Made by a program: the position numbers and the translations under genes
Assembly (NCBI GenBank): GCA_002502245.1
Contig: DAPW01000030.1
Location: forward strand, 24,556-34,744
Length of the DNA stretch: 10,189 nucleotides
Direction of reading: 5' to 3'
DNA from: Methanoregula sp. UBA154
GTDB taxonomy: Archaea; Halobacteriota; Methanomicrobia; Methanomicrobiales; Methanospirillaceae
The notes under the pieces: model-generated
Databases searched by the model: none
The model's input: only the letters and a program-made list of their open reading frames with translations
Told to the model about the DNA's origin: nothing
Part shown: piece by piece, positions 1 to 6,275 of the stretch
How the letters are laid out: the number at the start of each line of letters is the position of its first letter
Position numbering within the stretch: the stretch's first letter is position 1

Positions 1-440
1 CCGATCAGTTCCGGGGGTTCTATGGCAACGTACTCAGGTGAGAGGGCAGCCGCCGCCGCGCTGGTCGCCTCGTTGTTCGTGCAGACCACCGGGGCCAGTT
101 TCTGTGCCTGCAGCGCCCGGATCGAGGCCTCAATATCCGCAATGGTCAGGCGCCGTTCCGAGTGGTTCAGCAGGGATCCCGCGGCGCCGGCAGCCCTGAT
201 GCCGTCTGCAGTAATATGGCCGGTATGGGCCCCGGGCTCGAAGGCGTCCACATGCTGGGCATAGACCGGTATCGCGAAGTGGTGGCAGAGCGGGTGGAGG
301 TCGATATAGGTGGGGGCAACCCCGATGGTGACACCGCTCTCCTGCGATATGAGTTCTGCTGCCTGTGCGATCATATGGGCGCGGCTGCCCGTCCCTTCTT
401 TGTAGCTCTTGAGGTTTACAAGGATCAATGGTGAAGGCAT
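1..440 (-). CDS. tpiA: Triosephosphate isomerase, archaeal type (3' part missing)
   Basis: Interconverts dihydroxyacetone phosphate and glyceraldehyde 3-phosphate in the cytoplasm, feeding the aldolase step of gluconeogenesis. The visible 146 residues read MPSPLILVNLKSY at the start, which places the substrate-binding Asn9 and Lys11 of the NLK motif. They continue with AQHVDAFEPGAHTG (about 61-74), the LLNHSERRL segment carrying catalytic His93, and AIEPPELIG with catalytic Glu141. Archaeal enzymes are about 220-230 residues, so roughly the last third lies beyond base 1. The ATG at 438-440 is preceded by GGAG and AGGTA stretches (444-452) in usable Shine-Dalgarno positions. The gene follows the U32 gene by 116 bp. 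That gap has an AT-rich stretch (about 483-527) that could be a promoter, but I see no sharp TATA/BRE match. Identification is firm; only completeness is unknown. Confidence 0.95.
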   Translation of the reverse strand, partial: MPSPLILVNLKSYKEGTGSRAHMIAQAAELISQESGVTIGVAPTYIDLHPLCHHFAIPVYAQHVDAFEPGAHTGHITADGIRAAGAAGSLLNHSERRLTIADIEASIRALQAQKLAPVVCTNNEATSAAAAALSPEYVAIEPPELI

Positions 441-532
441 AGTACCTGCTCCGTGAACGTTTTCGTTTTAGTCTTACGGTACTCCATTACGATTCAATTA
501 TCATCAATATTTGTACGAATATCTGCACACGG

Positions 533-566
533 AAAAATAAGGGATGTAGAACGGATTCACCGTTCT
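533..566 (-). terminator. Hairpin plus T5 run after the U32 gene
   Basis: On the minus strand a 7-bp stem, AGAACGG/CCGTTCT (548-554 with 560-566, 5-nt loop), spans the U32 stop codon. It is followed about 10 nt later by a T5 run at 533-537. Archaeal RNA polymerase commonly stops at oligo-T, so this is a plausible end of the U32 transcript before tpiA. The stem may be incidental. Confidence 0.4.
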
Positions 567-3208
567 TCTTTCAGGCCGCGGAGGAAATGTCCCGCGGTGA
601 TCCCCCCGCACGCAAGGGCCTTTATCCGCTCCTTGAGCTCCTGCCGGTCACCCGGAACACCCGTCTGGCCGGTCGCGTCACGGTAGATCCGAACCATTGC
701 CCCGGCATAGGCGCCTGTCCGGCCGCGGGCATCGATCACGATCTCGCTGACACCCGCCTGCCGGATCGCGGGCAGGTGGTCCGCAAGGCAGGTCTCTACC
801 GCGTTGCCGATGCGGATCCGGCATTCGCCATCGGAGCTGAGTGGAAAGACATGCCCGGTTGCATCCCGGATGCCGAAGAACGCATCCGTTCCGTCTCCCT
901 GCCCGGCCCGGCAGTGCTGCACGGGCTCCGTGAGGCAGTCTTCCGTGACCATCGCCTCGCTGATACCCTGCACGATGAGGGCAAAGGAGGCGGTGCAGCC
1001 CTTCGCGCGTGCGGCTCGGACCAGTTCCCGGCAGTCGTCCCGGGACAGTTCCGGCGAGAGCGTGAGGGACCGGAAGGGTACGGAGAGGTGGCAGGCAGTG
1101 CGGTGGTTAAAGACGTTCAGCCCGGCAGCGCCGGAGAGGACCATGCCGGGCACGCGTGCGCGGATCGCCCGGGCTGCCCCCGGGTTCTCCACCATGCATC
1201 CATCAAGGCCCTCCGTGTGCAGGCAGGCGATCTCCGGCAGCACTGCGCCGAGATACCCGTCGCGGGTGATCCGTGGGAGTTTCAGCACGAAGCGGATACC
1301 GGCATCCCGGCAGAGCGCCATGGCAGCTGCTGCCTGGTTGCGGATCGACCGGAACTCCGCCTCCCCCCCCTCCCGGCAGGAATGCTGCGGCAGGAGAAAC
1401 GCGGGCTCAAAACAGATGCTGGTGCAGCCTTCCCCAAGAGCTGAGGACACAGCCTCAAGGGTATCGGCGTACATGGTGAGGGTGAAGGGGGAGGGCGTGC
1501 TGGTGGCCTCCCGGACGGCAGGCGCCGGGTCATGGTGTTCCGGGAATGCAAGGAGCAGCCGCTGACGTGCCCGGGCAACTGCTTCATCGGCAGGGATGGA
1601 TGACTGAAGGAGAGCAGTCTCTGCCCGGAGGAGGAACTCCCGGCGCATGCGGTTGAGTTCCCCCACCGGGGCAAAGAACGTGCCGGCAGAGCTGATCGAG
1701 CAGTCCCGGATAACGAATGGTGTATCGCCGCTCTTCCTCAACTGCGCTTCGAGCTGGCTTTCCGTGAGCGGCCGGGACCGTGCCGGCACGAGACAGAAAT
1801 CCGGCTGGTACGAGAGCCGGACCTCTTTTCCTGACCCGGATTCCAGCTGCCCTTCCATGCGGATCCTGCCCGCAGCATCGACCGTGACATGAATATCCAC
1901 GGGGATACGGTACACGAGATCCGCTGGGGGATGGGCAATGATCTGCCGCGCCCGCATCTCCAGATCGCGGGATGAGGTGATAAAGCAGGCCGATCCCGGT
2001 GCAACGGCCCGGGGGACAAGGAACGTGATGGTCGCGCTGTCCTGTACCACCGGTGTATTGTTGAGCAGGAACCCCCAGTCTTCCCGGCGCCCTGACGGGT
2101 CGGTAAAGAGCAGCCCGTCGCCGGTTACCGGCACCAGCGTCCCGTCCCGGTGAACCGTGACAGCCCCGCTCCGCCCATCCTGCCCGGTCACCGTACCGAT
2201 GCGGATCCCCCGGTTATCCGGCGCATCGCGGGCCATGAGCGTCCCGTGCCGGTCGCCGAAGAGGTACCCGCTGGTAAATCCCCGGTTGAACGCGAGGAGG
2301 AGGTCATGTTCCGCTTCCGGGGCCGGGCTCCAGTGCCCTGCCGCAATTGCGTCGAGGGCCCGGCGGTAGGTGGAGACCACGACCGCAACATACTCCGGCG
2401 ACTTCATCCGCCCCTCGATCTTCAGCGATACGACCGGCGCCCGGACCAGGTCGGGCAGGTGCCGCCAGGTGCAGAGGTCTTTTGGGGAAAGGAGATAGCG
2501 GCCGGGCGTCTGCAGGTCCCGGAGGTGTTCCGGTCTCCCGTATTCATCCCGTTCCCCCGTAACGAGGGTATAGGGCTTCCGGCAGGGCTGGGCGCACATG
2601 CCCCGGTTCCCGCTCCTGCCGCCAATGACCGACGAGAGGAGACACTGGCCCGAGTAGCTGTAGCAGAGCGCCCCGTGGGCGAAGACCTCGAGCCCGACGC
2701 CGCTCTGCCGGGTCTGCTCCGCGATGGTCCGGATCTCGTCCAGGGGAAGTTCCCGTGGGAGGACAACGCGGGAGAATCCCTGCTCCGCGACCCAGCAGAC
2801 GCCGTCCGTGTTATGGATGGTCATCTGGGTGGAGGCATGGAGGGCAAGGTCCGGGACGATCTCCCGGGCAAGCGCAGCAACCCCGATATCCTGGACGAGG
2901 ACGGCGTCAGTGCCCGCGGCATAGAGTCCGACAAGCTCGTCCGCAATCCCCGCAAGTTCGCGGTCATGGATGAGCGTATTGACCGTGACATAGACCCGGA
3001 CGCCCCGGGCATGGGCGAGCCGGATCCCTTCCCGGATCTCCGTGTCTGAAAAATTTGCCGCATATTTCCGGGCGCCGAACCGTTTCCCGCTCAGGTACAC
3101 GGCATCGGCTCCTGCGGCAATGGCCGCCCGGAGCGCTTCCGGCGAGCCTGCCGGTGCAAGGAGTTCGGGAAGACCCGCTCTTCCGGGTTTTTTACTGGCT
3201 GGCGTCAT
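557..3208 (-). CDS. Peptidase U32 family protein, RlhA-like, with long C-terminal extension
   Basis: Member of the U32 family, whose bacterial representatives RlhA and TrhP are RNA hydroxylation enzymes rather than proteases. The 883-residue protein opens with ELLAPAGSPEAL (15-26), the family N-terminus. The U32 signature starts at Glu174 and runs to about Ser192, with Cys182 and Cys189. NRGMCAQPCR follows with Cys205 and Cys209; these four cysteines are the likely Fe-S ligands in this family. FNRGFTSGYLFG (308-319) and the NRG segment near 332 match the RlhA/DUF3656-type C-terminal part. E. coli RlhA is about 650 residues. The extra part here (about 577-883) begins FTLTMYADTLEAV and looks like another barrel-type segment. 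ATG 3208 is the only sensible start, since an in-frame TGA lies about 10 codons upstream. No Shine-Dalgarno is visible, so it may be leaderless or weakly initiated. The RNA target in this organism is unknown. Confidence 0.88.
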   Translation of the reverse strand: MTPASKKPGRAGLPELLAPAGSPEALRAAIAAGADAVYLSGKRFGARKYAANFSDTEIREGIRLAHARGVRVYVTVNTLIHDRELAGIADELVGLYAAGTDAVLVQDIGVAALAREIVPDLALHASTQMTIHNTDGVCWVAEQGFSRVVLPRELPLDEIRTIAEQTRQSGVGLEVFAHGALCYSYSGQCLLSSVIGGRSGNRGMCAQPCRKPYTLVTGERDEYGRPEHLRDLQTPGRYLLSPKDLCTWRHLPDLVRAPVVSLKIEGRMKSPEYVAVVVSTYRRALDAIAAGHWSPAPEAEHDLLLAFNRGFTSGYLFGDRHGTLMARDAPDNRGIRIGTVTGQDGRSGAVTVHRDGTLVPVTGDGLLFTDPSGRREDWGFLLNNTPVVQDSATITFLVPRAVAPGSACFITSSRDLEMRARQIIAHPPADLVYRIPVDIHVTVDAAGRIRMEGQLESGSGKEVRLSYQPDFCLVPARSRPLTESQLEAQLRKSGDTPFVIRDCSISSAGTFFAPVGELNRMRREFLLRAETALLQSSIPADEAVARARQRLLLAFPEHHDPAPAVREATSTPSPFTLTMYADTLEAVSSALGEGCTSICFEPAFLLPQHSCREGGEAEFRSIRNQAAAAMALCRDAGIRFVLKLPRITRDGYLGAVLPEIACLHTEGLDGCMVENPGAARAIRARVPGMVLSGAAGLNVFNHRTACHLSVPFRSLTLSPELSRDDCRELVRAARAKGCTASFALIVQGISEAMVTEDCLTEPVQHCRAGQGDGTDAFFGIRDATGHVFPLSSDGECRIRIGNAVETCLADHLPAIRQAGVSEIVIDARGRTGAYAGAMVRIYRDATGQTGVPGDRQELKERIKALACGGITAGHFLRGLKEER

Positions 3209-3251
3209 GGTTCGCGGCAGGATAACAAGACCCCCTCAGGGACTCCCTTTC

Positions 3252-3268
3252 GTGTTGTTTCGCAACAC
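3252..3268 (-). other. Hairpin in the U32 gene leader
   Basis: Perfect 6-bp stem GTGTTG/CAACAC with a 5-nt loop, about 44-60 bp upstream of the U32 ATG. Together with CCAGGC/GCCTGG at 3313-3328 it could be part of a structured leader. Neither matches a riboswitch I recognise. Confidence 0.3.
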
Positions 3269-3580
3269 AGGCAATGGGAATGATAGCGATGGCTGAGAAT
3301 CCGGCAAGCATACCAGGCTGGTGCCTGGGGCAGTGTACCGGGCTCTTCTCTCCCATGGGCGGGTGATCAGGATTTGGCGAGCCATGCAATAAACACCTAT
3401 CATCGTCATAAACTTCGGTTGGTTTTTGTTCTCCTGCTCCGAAAAAACAGTTTTTCCCGTGAGATGATGTCGCTCTCCTGCCGGGTTGCCCGTGGCCGGG
3501 GAACGGGGCGCATGAGGATGCCCCGGGTTACGGTGCAGCTCAGCGGTCGGTATCGGAATTCGGGGATGCCACAGCGGCGG

Positions 3581-3591
3581 GGGCGAAGCCC
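3581..3591. repeat. GGGC-GAA-GCCC hairpin with flanks resembling the structured element
   Basis: A 4-bp hairpin inside plus-strand GCGGCGGGGGCG...GGGAGCG (3574-3601). The run GCGGGGGCG, then CCC, a 3-nt gap and GGG, resembles the 3' domain of the structured element on the opposite strand. It lacks the outer stem. It could be a decayed inverted fragment or simply G+C-rich coincidence. Confidence 0.25.
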
Positions 3592-3689
3592 AAAGGGAGC
3601 GTCAGAATTATACGAAGGATTTCCCATGAAAATTGAAGTCTTCCAGACAAAATAATGAGGATTAACCACAATACCGCAGATTATGATAT

Positions 3690-3874
3690 GTGCCGCCGCC
3701 CCCGAAGGGACGCCCCCGCGGCGGATCAATGACCGATATTTCTGAAAAACACACAAACCGCCCCGCCGTGCGATGGAGGGGTCCTGACGAGGGGAGCCCT
3801 CGTAACAATTATGATCTCTTCCCAATTGATCCGGTATGAACTCATGGTTCATGCCCGGTTCTCTCCGGGCAAAA
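3690..3874 (-). repeat. Structured intergenic element, copy 1
   Basis: Paired with about 7543-7734 in the same orientation. Blocks shared on the minus strand, 5' to 3': TTTTGC then CGGGCATGAA-ATGAGT (3840-3857), GAGGGCTCCCC (3791-3801), TCAGG, GCACGGCGGGGC, and CGGTCA-TGATCCGCCGCG with GGGGGCG. The 3' domain folds as a 7-bp stem CCGCCGC/GCGGCGG (3693-3699 with 3718-3724) enclosing CCC-GAA-GGG (3701-3709). The 5' domain in this copy has a local CGAGGG/CCCTCG hairpin (3788-3802), and the longer CCCC/GGGG stem is imperfect. It starts about 80 bp past the class V FBPase stop. Boundaries are approximate. It could be a dispersed element or a non-coding RNA; reading frame is not conserved between copies. 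Confidence 0.75.
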
Positions 3875-3944
3875 AATTCCATTCTTTCAACGATTTTTAT
3901 CGTTCCGGTACACGGTCCCTTTCGCGTCCGTATCTGAGGAAAAA
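3871..3944 (-). terminator. Oligo-T and hairpin signals after the class V FBPase gene
   Basis: Downstream of the class V stop codon the minus strand has T5 at 3940-3944, a 6-bp stem AACGAT/ATCGTT with a 4-nt loop (3889-3904), and T6 at 3871-3876. This is a plausible archaeal oligo-T termination zone. The T6 abuts the outer edge of repeat copy 1, where a GCCCGG/CCGGGC hairpin sits (3853-3870). Confidence 0.45.
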
Positions 3945-3955
3945 TGAAGGAGCTA

Positions 3956-5056
3956 TCAGTCCGGCGGGAGCGGTTCCCACCGGGCAGCGAGTTCTTTTTC
4001 AACCGCAGGGAGGGTCGTGTATTCCATCTCCTCCAGAGAGAGGCGGTGGGGCTCGAACGGCCCCTGGGCGCGGATCATGTCGGCCAGCTCGTTGCACCGG
4101 TTCCGGACACGGTCGAATGCCGGGTCATCGAACATATCGGCCGGGCCGATCAGTTTCCCGTTACAGACCTGGAACCCGAAACAGAGGACGCGGGGTGGCC
4201 CGTCGAAGCGGGTGCAGTTCGCATCGCAGAGACCGACCGGCATCAGCGGGCCGTGGTGGGACCCCCGCATCCAGCCGGCAACGAGGACCGGCGTGCAGAA
4301 CGGTTCAAGAATCTCGCCGACCGCGGGAAGGCCGCTCTGCGAGCGGATGATCATGACCGGGTCGTCTTTCCCCACGTACCGTCCCGCCAGGAGAGCCAGG
4401 CGCTGGGTGCTCGTCGACGCGGCGACCACCCCGTCACGGCGGAAGACATACTTTATGACATACCGTGAGGGCGCCCCGATATAGGCGAGCAGGTTGTAGG
4501 ACTCTTCCGGACAGGTGAAACGGATCCTGCGTTTCTTGAACAGGTCGTGGACCTCGAAGACAAAGCCCTTGTGCATCGACGGGTCGATGACAAGGCCGGC
4601 CGTGTTGAAGGGGTCTGCAAAGATCTTGTACAGGAAGAAGTTCCACGCGCCGGGCTCGGTCTTGTCCGCCATGAACACCAGCACCGGGTCGGATGCCCGC
4701 TCCTCAAACTCCATCTCGGCAACACCGGGGCCCATTCCCCTGACATTGCCGGCGAACGCTGTGGCGAGCATGTCCTGGCCTGCACCGTAGAGCTTGAGCT
4801 CTTTTGCAATCTTCGTGCACTCCATGAACACGTTCCAGGCAAGCTTGTGGATCTGCTCGTTGTCCACGCCATGGGTGTGGGTCATGATCAGTTCAAGGTC
4901 ATCGCCGCAGTGCGTGACAACCGAATCGACCAGGAGCCTGCCCTCCTCGTCTTTGAGAAGTTTTTGTGCTTTCTCCAGGAGCTTCGGGTGGGTGCGGGAG
5001 TGGCCGGGATAACTGCCCACATCCGCCTTAATCACAGAAATGGTGGTCTTGGGCAT
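3956..5056 (-). CDS. Bifunctional fructose-1,6-bisphosphate aldolase/phosphatase (class V FBPase)
   Basis: Archaeal-type enzyme that condenses triose phosphates to fructose 1,6-bisphosphate and dephosphorylates it to fructose 6-phosphate, making gluconeogenesis effectively one-way. The 366 residues match the family length. Visible landmarks: ADVGSYPGH (11-19), metal-binding Asp12, His19 and Asp52-Asp53, YGAGQDM (90-96), GNVRGMGPG (103-111), ADKTEPGAWN (130-139), and AGRYVGKDDP (224-233). In the last of these, Tyr227, Lys230 (Schiff-base lysine) and Asp231 correspond to Tyr229/Lys232/Asp233 of the Sulfolobus enzyme. Tyr346 in MEYTTLP corresponds to Tyr348. All catalytic positions are present. 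The start ATG (5054-5056) follows an inverted repeat that contains its GTGAG Shine-Dalgarno-like sequence. It lies 51 bp after the class II aldolase, so co-transcription is likely. Confidence 0.95.
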   Translation of the reverse strand: MPKTTISVIKADVGSYPGHSRTHPKLLEKAQKLLKDEEGRLLVDSVVTHCGDDLELIMTHTHGVDNEQIHKLAWNVFMECTKIAKELKLYGAGQDMLATAFAGNVRGMGPGVAEMEFEERASDPVLVFMADKTEPGAWNFFLYKIFADPFNTAGLVIDPSMHKGFVFEVHDLFKKRRIRFTCPEESYNLLAYIGAPSRYVIKYVFRRDGVVAASTSTQRLALLAGRYVGKDDPVMIIRSQSGLPAVGEILEPFCTPVLVAGWMRGSHHGPLMPVGLCDANCTRFDGPPRVLCFGFQVCNGKLIGPADMFDDPAFDRVRNRCNELADMIRAQGPFEPHRLSLEEMEYTTLPAVEKELAARWEPLPPD

Positions 5057-5058
5057 AA

Positions 5059-5077
5059 AATCTCACAGTATGAGATT
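5059..5077 (-). promoter_or_regulatory. Inverted repeat immediately before the class V FBPase start
   Basis: Perfect 7-bp inverted repeat AATCTCA/TGAGATT with a 5-nt spacer, ending two bases before the ATG. In the mRNA one arm contains the GUGAG sequence that would serve as ribosome binding site, so the hairpin could mask initiation. As DNA it could be a repressor operator. A T5 run at 5090-5094 lies just upstream in the same 51-bp gap. Function is inferred only. Confidence 0.4.
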
Positions 5078-5107
5078 GGCCCCTGATAGAAAAAGATTAC
5101 GGTGATA

Positions 5108-6247
5108 TCAGCCCGTACTTTTTTGGATGAGTGATGCCGTCTTATACGCACCGAATGCCCGGAAGAAGACAAGGCTCTCGGCATATGCCCGTGCCCGGAT
5201 CGCATGGTTCGTCTCCTCGTCCACAGCATAGATATCCTTATAGAATTCCTTTATCGCAAACTTGCAGTTGCCATCGAAGACCTGCGCATCTTTCTTACCG
5301 GGATTTGCCGGCCGGTACTTCTCGAGCGTCCAGTCCTGGATATTCTTGTACAGGGCCGGTTCATAGACTTTGAGGATATCGAACGCCACATCCTGCCAGA
5401 AGGTGCCGACATTGCCCTTGATGATATCTCCCTTCGGGAAATGAAGGTTGATGAGCTCCCGCGGGGTGCCGGTGATACCATGCTGGGCAATCCCGACATT
5501 CAGCTTATTGTCCCGGAGGGCCTTTGCGATCGCCTGCGTCTGGGGGATATCGATCGAGAGCTGCGCAACCACGTTCCCGTTCGCATCGTACGTATGCCCG
5601 TGGGTGCTCCCGTTCGCAATCGCCAGCACCTGCGGGAAGACACCGTTCTCGTTTAAAGCTTTGATAAATTCTACGGCCTCTGCAGGCTGGGTGAGGATCA
5701 GTCCCTCCTGGTCCTTGCGGCCGATCTCGCCGACTTCAACCTCCAGCCCGAACTCCTTTCCGTTCATCCGCCTTTGTATAAAGCGGGCGAGATCGGTGGT
5801 GACCCGGATATTTTCGGAGAGCTCCTCGCGGACATTTTTCCCCTCGAAGTTGAAGAGGTGGGAGGCATCGATGGCAAAGGACGTGTAACCGGCCTTGATC
5901 TGGGCATCGATCAGCTGTTTTGTGCCGTCGACCTCCGCCGCATCCCCTTTCTTTATGGTGATATGGTCGGCATGGAGCGCCCAGGTGCCGAACTGTACGT
6001 TCCGGGCAGCCTCCTGCATCCGCTCCGAGAAGATCGCCGGTGTCATACCGGTATACCCGCCTTTTAAGTCGCTCTCGGACCGGGCGAGTTCCATAAATAC
6101 TACCGAATCGGTATCCTTTGCTGCCTGCAATATGCCCTGTGCAACGGTGGCAATCCGGACATTGGCTGCCATAACGATCGCTTTGTGGCCGGTGATCCCC
6201 TTCAGGATAGCCGAACCGGAGATTGGACCATACGTTTTCGCTGTCAT
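5108..6247 (-). CDS. Class II fructose-bisphosphate aldolase family protein
   Basis: Likely a zinc-dependent aldolase condensing dihydroxyacetone phosphate and glyceraldehyde 3-phosphate. Numbered from the chosen start (379 aa), the motifs are: LHADHITIKKG (91-101) with a zinc-ligand His92 and catalytic-type Asp94, GLEVEVGEIG (167-176) with acidic metal ligands, ANGSTHGHTY (211-220) with His217, and QHGITGTP (255-262) with His256. These match the His-x-Asp-His, Glu and two HG motifs of class II aldolases. An upstream in-frame ATG at 6301 exists, but it overlaps the fbp coding end. ATG 6247 begins MTAKTYGPISGSAILKG and has a GAGGAGTGATG Shine-Dalgarno about 10 nt before it, lying in the 28-nt gap after fbp. 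It therefore forms an operon with fbp. Substrate specificity (FBP versus a related ketose bisphosphate) cannot be proven from sequence. Confidence 0.82.
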   Translation of the reverse strand: MTAKTYGPISGSAILKGITGHKAIVMAANVRIATVAQGILQAAKDTDSVVFMELARSESDLKGGYTGMTPAIFSERMQEAARNVQFGTWALHADHITIKKGDAAEVDGTKQLIDAQIKAGYTSFAIDASHLFNFEGKNVREELSENIRVTTDLARFIQRRMNGKEFGLEVEVGEIGRKDQEGLILTQPAEAVEFIKALNENGVFPQVLAIANGSTHGHTYDANGNVVAQLSIDIPQTQAIAKALRDNKLNVGIAQHGITGTPRELINLHFPKGDIIKGNVGTFWQDVAFDILKVYEPALYKNIQDWTLEKYRPANPGKKDAQVFDGNCKFAIKEFYKDIYAVDEETNHAIRARAYAESLVFFRAFGAYKTASLIQKSTG

Positions 6248-6257
6248 TCGATCATCA

Positions 6258-6263
6258 CTCCTC
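6258..6263 (-). promoter_or_regulatory. Shine-Dalgarno deciding the class II aldolase start
   Basis: GAGGAG on the minus strand, continued by TGATGATC, resembles the archaeal anti-16S complement. It sits about 10 nt before ATG 6247, wholly in the gap after the fbp stop. This supports 6247 over the longer start at 6301. Confidence 0.7.
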
Positions 6264-6275
6264 AATGCTGTGTTC

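Larger units (their letters stand above)
3209..3955. other. 747-bp gene-free stretch between the class V FBPase and U32 genes
   Basis: I find no credible gene here. In minus-strand order it holds termination signals after the class V gene (3871-3944) and copy 1 of a structured repeat (about 3690-3874). It then holds a GGGC-GAA-GCCC hairpin (3581-3591), an A/T inverted repeat (3441-3456), and two GC-rich hairpins near the U32 start: CCAGGC/GCCTGG at 3313-3328 and GTGTTG/CAACAC at 3252-3268. The longest open frame through it (minus 3406-4002) has a low-complexity Arg/Pro-rich translation and runs out of phase under the class V gene's 3' end, so it is not called. Confidence 0.7.

Noticed and set aside
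2150..3049. 299-codon plus-strand open frame antisense to the U32 gene
   Set aside because: It lies entirely opposite a well-supported U32 coding region; its translation is Arg/Pro/Gly-rich with no recognisable domain, as expected of a shadow frame in G+C-rich DNA.
3274..3366. 30-residue plus-strand small ORF (begins MGMIAMAENPAS)
   Set aside because: No Shine-Dalgarno, no recognisable motif beyond a chance CxxxC, and it overlaps a hairpin. Not enough to call a gene.
3788..3802. CGAGGG/CCCTCG hairpin as an intrinsic terminator
   Set aside because: There is no T-run on its 3' side on either strand. It is better explained as part of the structured element.
3406..4002. 198-codon minus-strand open frame through repeat copy 1
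   Set aside because: It overlaps the 3' end of the class V gene out of phase, passes through non-coding repeat and hairpins, and its frame is not preserved in the second repeat copy.
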